In this document: one piece after another, positions 7,962 to 15,603 of the stretch
How the letters are laid out: each line of letters starts with the position of its first letter
How positions within the stretch are numbered: position 1 is the first letter of the stretch
NCBI GenBank assembly: GCA_036704125.1
Contig: DATNQI010000079.1
Coordinates: 1-51,194 of the forward strand
Reading direction: 5' to 3'
Length of the DNA stretch: 51,194 bases
Source: Pantanalinema sp.
GTDB lineage: Bacteria > Cyanobacteriota > Sericytochromatia > S15B-MN24 > UBA4093
Program-made: the position numbers and the translations under genes
The notes under the pieces: generated by a model
What the model saw: only the letters and a program-made list of their open reading frames with translations
What the model was told of the DNA's origin: nothing
Databases searched by the model: none

Positions 7962-9872
7962 ATGCTCGACTTTCTCAACCGCTTCCCCCCACCGGTCCGC
8001 ATCGGCATCATGGCCGGCGTGCCGGTCTTGCTGATCGTGATCACCCTGTTCATCGGCATGGCGATCGGCGGAGGCGGCAAGAAGCAACCCACCGAAGATC
8101 AGCTCAACAAGAACGACGTGATCCTCTACCGCCGCATGTCGCAGCTGGCCGCCGGCGAGGCCGCCGCCAAGCTCGAGGAGGAGCGCATCCCCTTCAAGCT
8201 GGTCGAGGACGGAACGGCCATCTCGGTGCCCAAGGACAAGTCCGACAAGGCCCGCGTGGCACTCGCCGCGGCCGGCCTCCCCAAGGACGGCGATCCCGGC
8301 TTCAGCCTCTTCGACAAGAGCGACTTCATCTCCACCGACTTCGACAAGAAGATCAAGCTGCTGCGCGCCATGAACGGCGAGATCAAGCGCCTGGTCAAGC
8401 AGGTGGACGGCGTCGAGGACGCGGGCGCCATGGTCACCATGCCGGAGGACAGCCTCTTCCAGACCGAGAAGAAGCCCGTCACCGCAGCGGTCATGGTCAA
8501 GATGCAGCCCAAGCGATCGCTGACCCCCAGCCAGGTCGAGGGCCTCACCCACCTGATCGCAAGCTCCGTGCCGGGCCTCTTGACCGACAACGTCACCATC
8601 ACCGACGACCTGGGCAACCTTTTGACCTCGGGGATGGAGGCCAACGCCGGCAACAAGGAGGACCGCATGATCTCGCGGGTCCTCAACATGCAGATGGGCC
8701 TCCAGCGCCAGAAGGAGCAGGAGATCGAGCAGAAGCTCACCAGCCTCCTCGACAAGGTCGTGGGCTCGGGCAAGGCCGTCGTGCGCGTCAGCCTGGAGCT
8801 GGACTTCAACAAGCGCCTGGAGCGCAACGTCCTCAAGGCCGCGGTCACCAACGGCAACGGCGAGAGCGTGCCTCTGACCAAGAGCGAGCAGACCGAGACC
8901 GTGCAGGGCGGCGGCGAGGGCGGCGCACCCGGCACCGCCGCCAACGTGCCCACCTACCCCGCGATCCCCTCGACGCCGGGCGGCTCCAAGGAGGTCACCA
9001 AGAAGAACCTCAAGGAGCAGCCCGCCTTCAACGAGCAGACCCAGCTGATCCAGCCGTCGAGCGGCAACATCAAGCGCATGTCGATCGCGGTGCTGGTCCC
9101 CGACACCCTCAAGCAGGAGAGCGCCGACAGGCTCCGCATCATCGTCGCGACCGCGGCGGGCGCGGACGCCGCCCGCCGCGACCAGGTCTCGGTCGAGCGG
9201 GTCCGGTTCGACTCGAGCACCTACGACGACCTCAAGAAGCAGTTCGAGGAGGAGCAGACCGCCGAGAAGACGGGCAAGAAGGGCCAGGCCGTCTCGTGGG
9301 CCATTGTCTGGTGGATCGGCGGGGCGCTCCTGCTTATCTTCCTCCTGCTCGCGCTCCTGCGCCGCGCCACCCGCAAGGAGGCCAACCCCCTCGACACCCT
9401 CACCGCCTCTCTGGGCGGCGAGGCCGAGGCGCTGCCCATGTTCGACCAGCAGGCGCTGGGCGGCTTCGACCCCAACGCCTTCCCCGGGCTCGACATGGGC
9501 CAGGGCGGCTTCGAGCAGCCGGGGCTCGATCAGTTCGGAGGCCAGCAGGGCTTCGCCGACGCCGGCTACCCCCAGCAGGGCTACGCCGACGCGGGCGCCC
9601 AGGCCCCCCAGGCGGGCGGCGCCTTCGACTTCATGTACGAGGTCTCGCCGGATGCCGCGGCCGCGGCCTTCGAGGGAGAGCGGCCGGCGACCATCGCCGG
9701 CGTGCTCGCGACCCTGGACCCGAGCTACGCCGAGCAGGTCCTCCAGTACCTGGATCCCGGCATCCAGGAGGACGTCTTCAACCGGGTCAACCAGGGGGCG
9801 ACCCTGCCCTCCATGACCGCGCGGATGGCCGGCCAGAACCTCAAGCGCAAGCTCGGCGCGAACGTCGGGTAG
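7962..9872 (+). CDS. fliF: Flagellar MS-ring protein FliF fused to a FliG middle-domain-like segment
   Basis: A 636-residue inner-membrane ring protein. Membrane segment 1 is at about residues 12-34, the ring-building motifs follow (LYRRMSQLAAGEAAAKLEEE, GFSLFDKSDFISTDFDKKI, RAMNGEIKRLV), and membrane segment 2 is at about 444-466. After it comes a 70-residue Gly/Gln/Asp-rich linker. The last 80 residues (from 555, DNA 9624) read FDFMYEVSPDAAAAAF, then ERPATIAGVLATLDPSYAEQ, EDVFNRV and LKRKLG. That matches the middle ARM-like domain of FliG (FDFLxxVDPxxL, EHPQTIAxILSYLDPxxAAEVL, LEEKL). The FliM-binding EHPQ motif is ERPA here. No separate fliG lies next to it, as it normally would. It starts 22 bases after fliE. 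Confidence 0.95.
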   Translation: MLDFLNRFPPPVRIGIMAGVPVLLIVITLFIGMAIGGGGKKQPTEDQLNKNDVILYRRMSQLAAGEAAAKLEEERIPFKLVEDGTAISVPKDKSDKARVALAAAGLPKDGDPGFSLFDKSDFISTDFDKKIKLLRAMNGEIKRLVKQVDGVEDAGAMVTMPEDSLFQTEKKPVTAAVMVKMQPKRSLTPSQVEGLTHLIASSVPGLLTDNVTITDDLGNLLTSGMEANAGNKEDRMISRVLNMQMGLQRQKEQEIEQKLTSLLDKVVGSGKAVVRVSLELDFNKRLERNVLKAAVTNGNGESVPLTKSEQTETVQGGGEGGAPGTAANVPTYPAIPSTPGGSKEVTKKNLKEQPAFNEQTQLIQPSSGNIKRMSIAVLVPDTLKQESADRLRIIVATAAGADAARRDQVSVERVRFDSSTYDDLKKQFEEEQTAEKTGKKGQAVSWAIVWWIGGALLLIFLLLALLRRATRKEANPLDTLTASLGGEAEALPMFDQQALGGFDPNAFPGLDMGQGGFEQPGLDQFGGQQGFADAGYPQQGYADAGAQAPQAGGAFDFMYEVSPDAAAAAFEGERPATIAGVLATLDPSYAEQVLQYLDPGIQEDVFNRVNQGATLPSMTARMAGQNLKRKLGANVG

Positions 9873-9877
9873 CCTAG

Positions 9878-11995
9878 ATGGTCGGCGCGATGGGAGCAGG
9901 CAAGGGGGTTCCGATCCGGGACTTCGTGATCGCGGGCCTCATGGTCGCGATCCTCGGCATCCTGTTCCTGCCGATCCCGGTCTGGATGCTGGACGTGCTG
10001 ATCGTCCTGAACATCGTCATGTCGATCATCATCGTCTTCGTGGCGCTGTACATCGTCAAGCCGCTGGAGTTCGCGAGCTTCCCGTCCTTGCTGCTGCTGA
10101 CGGCCCTCTATCGCCTGGCCCTTTCGGTGGCCACCTCGCGCTCGATCCTGCTTCACGCCGAGGCCGGCAACGTCATCCACACCATGGCCGAGTTCGTCAT
10201 GGGCGGCAACTACATCGTCGGCATCATCATCTTCATCATCCTGATCATCGTCAACTTCATCGTCATCACCGAGGGCGCCAAGCGCATCGCCGAGGTCGCG
10301 GCCCGCTTCACCCTGGACGCCATGCCCGGTAAGCAGATGTCCATCGACGCGGACCTCGCGGCCGGCCTGATCGACGGCAACCAGGCCAAGCAGCGGCGCG
10401 AGGACCTGGTCCGCGAGGCCAACTTCTTCGGGTCCATGGACGGCGCCAACAAGTTCGTGAAGGGCGACGTCATCGCCTCGATCATCCTGATCGTCGTCAA
10501 CATCGTGGGCGGCATCCTGATCGGCATCCTCATGAAGAAGATGGACGTGATGGAGGCCCTGTCCCGGTACGCCATCCTCACGGTCGGTGACGGCCTGGTG
10601 GGCCTCATCCCGGGCATCCTGATCTCGATCTCGGCGGGTCTGGTCAGCTCCCGGTCGGCCTCGGACCAGAACCTCGCGGCCGACATCAAGCAGCAGGTCT
10701 TCTCCAACCCCAAGAGCATGGGCGTGGCCGCGGCCGTCACCTTCCTCATCGCCTGGGTGCCGGGCTTCCCCAAGATCTTCTTCATCCCCATCGCGCTGGG
10801 GCTGGGGGCGGCGGCCTTCCTCGCCATGCGCAAGAACATGATGCCCGCGGGCGGTGCGGGCGACGACTTCGGCATGCCCATGGACGACATGATGGACGAC
10901 TATGCCCCCGAGTCGGAGGAGGACCTCAAGAACCCCGAGAACGTCATGAAGATGCTGGGCGTCCCGCCCCTGACCCTGGAGCTCGGGCTGGACCTGGTGC
11001 CCCTGGTGGACCCGGGCCTCGGCGGCGAGCTGATGGACCGGGTGGTGCCCATGCGCGTCAACATCGCGCTGGACCTGGGCTTCGTCATGCCGGGCATCCA
11101 GTTCAAGGACAACCTCAACCTGCGCCCCAACGCCTACCAGCTTTTGGTCAAGGGCAACGTCGTCGCCACCGGCGAGCTCCTGGTCGGCTACATGCTCGCC
11201 ATCCAGCAGAGCACCAGCGACACCAGCCAGGAGCTCGTGGGCTTCCCCACCACCGATCCCGCCTTCGGCAAGCCCGCGGTGTGGGTGGCGGGCGCCGAGG
11301 CCCAGCGCGCTGCGCAGCTCGGCTACCTGATCCAGGACCCCACCAACGTGCTGACCGCCCACATGGAGCACACGGTCCGCTCGTACGCACACGAGATCCT
11401 CAGCCGCGAGGAGGTCCAGATGATGCTGAACCGCCTCAAGGAGAAGGCCCCGGTCACGGTCAAGGACCTGGTGCCCGAGATCCTGTCGCTGTCCGAGGTC
11501 CAGCGCGTCCTCCAGGGCCTGATCCGCGAGGGCGTCAGCATCCGGGACCTCGCGACCATCCTGGAGCGCCTCGCCGACTACGGCAAGATGACCAAGGACA
11601 TCTTCCTGCTCAACGAGATGATCCGCCAGCAGCTCTCGCGCCAGATCTGCGCCAGCCTCGCGACCGAGGAGGGCGTGATCGAGGTCGTGACGCTGGATCC
11701 GGGCGTGGAGAACACGATCCAGGGCTCGATCACCAACACCCCCCTGGGCCCGCAGGCGGCGGTCAACCCGCAGATCATGCAGCTCATCCTGGCGCGCCTC
11801 GCCGCCGTCCAGCAGGAGGCGGTCGCCCGCGGCTCCAACCCCGTGCTGCTCACCAACCCGACCATCCGGCCGCACGTCAAGGGCCTCATCGAGCGTAACT
11901 TCCCGACCATGGCCGTCATCTCGTACGCCGAGATCAACGCCAAGTTCAAGGTGCAGTCGGTCGGCCAGGTCTCGATCGCGGTTGGCGTCAGCTGA
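9878..11995 (+). CDS. flhA: Flagellar type III export gate protein FlhA
   Basis: A 705-residue export-gate protein of usual length. About eight membrane segments occupy residues 15-320. The FHIPEP signature region reads PSLLLLTALYRLALSVATSR, with DAMPGKQMSIDADLAAGLID and RREDLVREANFFGSMDGANK following. The cytoplasmic domain (about 360-705) docks substrate-chaperone complexes and includes HMEHTVRSYAHEILSREEVQ. It starts five bases after the fliF stop; an in-frame ATG at 9890 is possible. The export ATPase genes fliH and fliI and the gate genes fliPQR are not in the window, so the export set is split across the genome. Confidence 0.97.
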   Translation: MVGAMGAGKGVPIRDFVIAGLMVAILGILFLPIPVWMLDVLIVLNIVMSIIIVFVALYIVKPLEFASFPSLLLLTALYRLALSVATSRSILLHAEAGNVIHTMAEFVMGGNYIVGIIIFIILIIVNFIVITEGAKRIAEVAARFTLDAMPGKQMSIDADLAAGLIDGNQAKQRREDLVREANFFGSMDGANKFVKGDVIASIILIVVNIVGGILIGILMKKMDVMEALSRYAILTVGDGLVGLIPGILISISAGLVSSRSASDQNLAADIKQQVFSNPKSMGVAAAVTFLIAWVPGFPKIFFIPIALGLGAAAFLAMRKNMMPAGGAGDDFGMPMDDMMDDYAPESEEDLKNPENVMKMLGVPPLTLELGLDLVPLVDPGLGGELMDRVVPMRVNIALDLGFVMPGIQFKDNLNLRPNAYQLLVKGNVVATGELLVGYMLAIQQSTSDTSQELVGFPTTDPAFGKPAVWVAGAEAQRAAQLGYLIQDPTNVLTAHMEHTVRSYAHEILSREEVQMMLNRLKEKAPVTVKDLVPEILSLSEVQRVLQGLIREGVSIRDLATILERLADYGKMTKDIFLLNEMIRQQLSRQICASLATEEGVIEVVTLDPGVENTIQGSITNTPLGPQAAVNPQIMQLILARLAAVQQEAVARGSNPVLLTNPTIRPHVKGLIERNFPTMAVISYAEINAKFKVQSVGQVSIAVGVS

Positions 11996-12073
11996 TCCCC
12001 GGTGACGACCATCACAAATGAAGCCATGACTAAGTTTTAGCGAAGATTTAACAAAACTCCAGCAACGAACGCG

Positions 12074-12102
12074 GCGACAAACTCCGGAGGATCGGTTAAG
12101 AT
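12074..12102 (+). promoter_or_regulatory. Candidate promoter for the small gene at 12168
   Basis: GCGACA (12074-12079), a 17-base spacer and TAAGAT (12097-12102), in the AT-richer 172-base gap after flhA. Each hexamer fits the housekeeping consensus in four or more positions. Confidence 0.35.
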
Positions 12103-12115
12103 AGGGATATCGAAA

Positions 12116-12137
12116 TTAACCTTGGCTTAACCCCACA
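12116..12137 (+). promoter_or_regulatory. Tandem 11-bp TTAACC repeat (Pho-box-like operator)
   Basis: TTAACCTTGGC followed directly by TTAACCCCACA, an 11-base direct repeat. An inverted copy GGTTAAG is at 12094-12100. The 11-base period is typical of sites bound by OmpR/PhoB-type response regulators, and CTTAACC repeats resemble cyanobacterial Pho boxes. The same kind of array occurs at 21028-21071. Confidence 0.4.
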
Positions 12138-12167
12138 GCGCCCCTCGCACCCGAAGAGAGAGCCACG

Positions 12168-12455
12168 ATGACGACCGCCATCCAGCACGCCCCTGTGACG
12201 CCAGCCTTCGCTCGCCCCCTGTCCCCGGTCCTTTCGCTCCCCGTGTCGCTCGACGAGGAGCTCGACGCGCGCGGCGAGCGCTTCTTCGAGGGCATCGAGC
12301 GCCTGATCTTCGACAAGGATCGCGACGGCCTCCACAAGGCGCGGATCCTGCGGCGCTACGCCCGGCTGCTGCTGACGAACCGCGAGCGCCGCCTGGCCGA
12401 GCTCGCCTGGCAGCTCTCCGAGACCTACGAGGCGACCACCCGCCAGTTCCGCTAG
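12168..12455 (+). CDS. Small conserved-looking protein of unknown function
   Basis: A 95-residue soluble protein I do not recognise. The first 25 residues are Pro/Ala-rich. The rest (about 26-95) is predicted helical and highly charged: LDARGERFFEGIERLIFDKD, then KARILRRYARLLLTNRERRL and LAWQLSETYEATTRQF. This could be a helical hairpin that binds RNA or protein. Codon use matches neighbours and a good terminator follows, so I believe it is real. The ribosome site (GAGAGAGCC) is weak. It stands alone after the flagellar cluster with its own candidate promoter and TTAACC repeats. Confidence 0.7.
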   Translation: MTTAIQHAPVTPAFARPLSPVLSLPVSLDEELDARGERFFEGIERLIFDKDRDGLHKARILRRYARLLLTNRERRLAELAWQLSETYEATTRQFR

Positions 12456-12469
12456 CGCTCTGACTTCGA

Positions 12470-12497
12470 CGCCCCCGCCCAGCGCGGGGGCGTTTTT
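12470..12497 (+). terminator. Rho-independent terminator
   Basis: Stem CGCCCCCGC / GCGGGGGCG (9 bp), 5-base loop, then TTTTT. It ends the transcript of the small gene at 12168. Confidence 0.85.
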
Positions 12498-12510
12498 GCA
12501 TGAAGGGCAC

Positions 12511-12559
12511 AATCAAGACGAAGGGGCGGTGCCAGTGGCACCGCCCCTTCGTCTTGATT
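12511..12559. terminator. Very long perfect hairpin at a convergent junction
   Basis: A perfect 24-base inverted repeat (12511-12534 and 12536-12559) around a single central G, so essentially a tri-loop hairpin. It lies between the converging gene at 12168 and the hydrolase ending at 12562, and should stop transcription from the minus strand as well. There is no real T-tract. Confidence 0.7.
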
Positions 12560-12561
12560 GG

Positions 12562-13587
12562 CTACGCGTAAGCCTCGAGCTTGTTGACCGCCGCCTCGAA
12601 GCGCGCGAGGCCGTTGGTGCCGCCGTTGACCGCCCGGCGCACCCCCTCCACGTCGCCCCGCTCGGCCTTGGCCGCGATGTTGCGGTCCTTGAAGTAGCGC
12701 GCGAGGATCTGGGCCGAGATCTTGGGGTCCAGGGCGAGCTCCGGGTTGCCCACCAGGTCGACCCCGAGCTGCTTGCCGTACTTCTCGTAGTTGTAGCGGC
12801 CGGTGATCTGGATGTAGCCGCGCCCCTTGAAGCGCTTGCCGTCGCCGGCCCGGGTGTTGCCGAGGTCCGATCGGCCCTCGTAGGCCTGACCGCTCGCGTA
12901 CTCGGTGATGGGCTTGAAGCTGCCGGTCTCGACCGCGACCGTGGCGAGGACCGCGATCACGGCGTCCTCGGTGGTGATGCCCTGCTCCTTGAGGGCGTCC
13001 ACGATGTCGGGCAGGTTGGCCTTGATGTTCTCGAGCGGCACGTTCAGGGCCTTGGCGATCTCCTCGTCGCTCAGCGGGATGCCGAGCCCGGCGAGAGCGC
13101 CCTTGCCGGAGGCGGCAGGCGCGGGGCTCGCCGGGGCCTGGGCGGGTGCGGCCTGGCCCTTGGCGCCCGGGATCTTGAGCTGCTGGCCCGGGTAGATGCG
13201 GTTGGGGTCCGAGAGGACGTCGCGGTTGGCGGCGTAGATCTCCGGCCAGCGGCTGCCGTCGCCGAGCACGGCCTGCGCGATCTTGGAGAGGGAGTCGCCC
13301 TTCTGGACCGTGTAGGCCGTGGGGACGGGCGCCGGGGCAGGCTCGACGACCGGAGCAGGGGCGGGCTCGACGGCGGGAGCCGGAGACTTGGTCTGGTTCA
13401 GGAGGGTGTGCAGGCGCTTGACCATGTCCTGCATGCGGGTGTCGAGCGCCTTCGGCAGGGTGGTCGGCATCCAGACGTCCTGGCCGAGGCCCTGCGAGGA
13501 CGCGGGCTGAGCGGCTGCGGCCTGCATGGCCTCCATGCGACGCGCGAGGGTGGGATAGGCGGCGATGACGTTGGTGTTCAGTTCCAT
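12562..13587 (-). CDS. LysM-GH19 peptidoglycan or chitin hydrolase
   Basis: A 341-residue enzyme. Residues 91-139 form a LysM wall-binding domain (AYTVQKGDSLSKIAQAVLGD, IYPGQQLKIPG). Residues 172-341 are a GH19 chitinase/lysozyme-type domain with AVETGSF containing the probable catalytic E220, a second Glu nearby (E229), and the signature KRFKGRGYIQITGRYNYEKY. Pro/Ala linkers separate the parts. There is no Sec signal peptide, so export must be by lysis, a holin or a dedicated secretion system. ATG 13587 follows GAGGAG. GH19 lysozymes are common in phage and as secreted effectors, but no phage genes are near. It might also supply the wall-opening activity missing from the short FlgJ; that is speculation. 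Confidence 0.85.
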   Translation of the reverse strand: MELNTNVIAAYPTLARRMEAMQAAAAQPASSQGLGQDVWMPTTLPKALDTRMQDMVKRLHTLLNQTKSPAPAVEPAPAPVVEPAPAPVPTAYTVQKGDSLSKIAQAVLGDGSRWPEIYAANRDVLSDPNRIYPGQQLKIPGAKGQAAPAQAPASPAPAASGKGALAGLGIPLSDEEIAKALNVPLENIKANLPDIVDALKEQGITTEDAVIAVLATVAVETGSFKPITEYASGQAYEGRSDLGNTRAGDGKRFKGRGYIQITGRYNYEKYGKQLGVDLVGNPELALDPKISAQILARYFKDRNIAAKAERGDVEGVRRAVNGGTNGLARFEAAVNKLEAYA

Positions 13588-13689
13588 CCGGGGCTCCTCG
13601 TGCGTCCAAAGGGCAAGGGAGTTATCGCCCCTTGGTCGCGCGAGCCGGTAATCAAAAGCTAAAGCTTGAGCAAAGACTGAGTAAAATCC

Positions 13690-15603
13690 CTACTCGAGCT
13701 GGAAGCGATCGAGGTCGCGCACCCGCGGGCAGTCCGGCAGGGCCGTCAGGATGGTATGGCCGTAGTTCTTGGTGTAGAGCCGGTTGTCGAGGATGGCGAC
13801 CAGGCCCCGGTCGGTGGCCGTGCGGATCAGGCGGCCGAAGCCCTGCTTGAGACGGATGATGGCCTCGGGCAGGGTGTACTCGCGGAACCAGTCGCGCCCC
13901 TGGAGCTTGAGGCGCTCCACGTGGGCCTGCACCACCGGGTCGTCGGGCACCGAGAAGGGCAGGCGGTCGATGATGACGCACGACAGGGCATCTCCCGGCA
14001 CGTCCACCCCCTCCCAGAACGAGCTGGTGGCGAAGAGGACGGCGCCCGGCGTGGTCTTGAACCACTCGATGAGCTGGCTGCGGGGCAGCTCGCCCTGCTT
14101 CTTGACCGGGAAGGGCAGGGTCTCGAAGAGGACGTTGAAGGCGGCGTTCATGGCCCGGTAGCTGGTGAACAGCACGAAGGCCCGGCCCCGCGTCGCCTTC
14201 AGGATGTCCTTGATGGCCTCGCGGGCGTGGAGGGCGAACTCGGGCGCGTTGGGCTCGGGCAGGTAGCGCGGCACGTAGAGGGTGGCCTGGCGCTGGTAGT
14301 CGAAGGGACTGGGCAGCTCCAGGTCGAGGGCCTCCTCGATCCCCACCTTCTGCTTGAAGAAGCTGAAGTCGCCCCCGACCCCCAGGGTCGCCGAGGCGCA
14401 GACCGTCGGCCGCTGGCTCCACAGGAGCTCGTGCAGGTCCTTCGAGACGTCCAGGGGCGCGCTCTTGAGCTCGAAGTAGCCCCGGTTGCGGTCCAGCTCG
14501 ACCCAGTTGACCCGCTCGGACAGGGTCGCATCCGCCTGCATGCCGAAGAATTCCCAGCGGGCCATCAGGCCCTCGAGCTGGTTGATCAGGCGCGGCCGGT
14601 GCAGGGGGGCCTTCTTTGCGATCTCGGGATCCAGCATGCCGCCGCCGAGCGACGAGTCCCGCTCGAGCCAGGCGCGCAAGAGGCGCAGGTCCTCGAGGAT
14701 CCCGTCCAGGATCTCGATGAAGACCGCATCCGGGTAGAGGCGGTACTGGAGGCGCTCGCTCTTGAAGACCCAGTCGAAGAGGCGGCTCTCGTGGCCGACC
14801 AGCGAGAAGGCGATCTCGTCGGGGATGGCCCCCAGCCGGCGGCGGATCTTCTGCAGCAGCTTGGCGATCGCGTACCGGCCGATGGAGGCCGAGAAGGCGC
14901 GGGTGGCCGAGGCCGGCAGGTGGTGGGCCTCGTCGAAGACGACGGCCTCGTGGCTCGGCAGGATCCCCCCGGCGGCCGCCAGATCGGCGAAGTAGAGGGA
15001 GTGGTTGGCGATGATGAGGTCCGCGTGGGCCTGGCGCACCCGCGCCTGGCGCTGAGGCGAGACCTCGTAGAACTCGCACTTGGCCCCGAGGCAGTCGTCG
15101 GCGTCCGAGGCGACCTCCTCCCAGAGGCGCTGGCTGGGGACCCAGCCGAGCCCCGCCACGTCCCCGTCCCACTCGTAGTCCTGCAGGAACGCCGACATCC
15201 GGTCGAACTCGGCGCGCAGGGGATCGTTCGCGGGAAGGCGGCGATCCACCTCCCAGAACTTCTGCTTGCAGAGGTAGTTGCCCCGCCCCTTGGCCAGGGC
15301 GACCTTGAACTGGTTGCCGGTGGCCTTCTGGAGGAAGGGGATATCCTTCTTGAGCAGCTGCTCTTGAAGGGCGATGGTGCCGGTCGAGACGACGTAGGGG
15401 CCCTGCCCCTCAAGCAAGGGGATCAGGTAGCCAAAGCTCTTGCCGCTGCCGGTGCCGGCCTCGATGACGGCGTGGCGCTTCTCGGTGAAGGCCTGGTGGA
15501 TGGTCTCGGCCATCTGGAGCTGCCCGGGCCGAGGCTCGTACATGGGCAGCTGCTGGACGACCTCCTGGAAGCGGTCGAGAAAAGTCTTGGTCGGCTGGGT
15601 CAT
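13690..15603 (-). CDS. dinG: DinG/XPD-type superfamily 2 DNA helicase
   Basis: A 637-residue helicase. Walker A is AGTGSGKS (49-56), the DEAH box is VVFDEAHHLP (221-230), and the C-terminal motifs include FATSSFWEGVDVPG and IRLKQGFGRLIRTATDRG. DinG proteins are 5'-3' helicases that clear R-loops and damaged forks and carry a 4Fe-4S cluster held by four Cys. Here Cys occur at C112, C171 and C176, but the expected fourth position (about 181-183) reads EVSPQRQAR, so the cluster may be missing or altered. No exonuclease domain is attached. The ATG overlaps the htrA stop by four bases (ATGA), so the two are translationally coupled. Confidence 0.9.
   Translation of the reverse strand: MTQPTKTFLDRFQEVVQQLPMYEPRPGQLQMAETIHQAFTEKRHAVIEAGTGSGKSFGYLIPLLEGQGPYVVSTGTIALQEQLLKKDIPFLQKATGNQFKVALAKGRGNYLCKQKFWEVDRRLPANDPLRAEFDRMSAFLQDYEWDGDVAGLGWVPSQRLWEEVASDADDCLGAKCEFYEVSPQRQARVRQAHADLIIANHSLYFADLAAAGGILPSHEAVVFDEAHHLPASATRAFSASIGRYAIAKLLQKIRRRLGAIPDEIAFSLVGHESRLFDWVFKSERLQYRLYPDAVFIEILDGILEDLRLLRAWLERDSSLGGGMLDPEIAKKAPLHRPRLINQLEGLMARWEFFGMQADATLSERVNWVELDRNRGYFELKSAPLDVSKDLHELLWSQRPTVCASATLGVGGDFSFFKQKVGIEEALDLELPSPFDYQRQATLYVPRYLPEPNAPEFALHAREAIKDILKATRGRAFVLFTSYRAMNAAFNVLFETLPFPVKKQGELPRSQLIEWFKTTPGAVLFATSSFWEGVDVPGDALSCVIIDRLPFSVPDDPVVQAHVERLKLQGRDWFREYTLPEAIIRLKQGFGRLIRTATDRGLVAILDNRLYTKNYGHTILTALPDCPRVRDLDRFQLE

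Noticed and set aside
12562-13587. Prophage endolysin
   Set aside because: GH19 lysozymes are common in phage, but there is no holin, terminase, capsid, tail or integrase gene nearby and the codon use matches the host.
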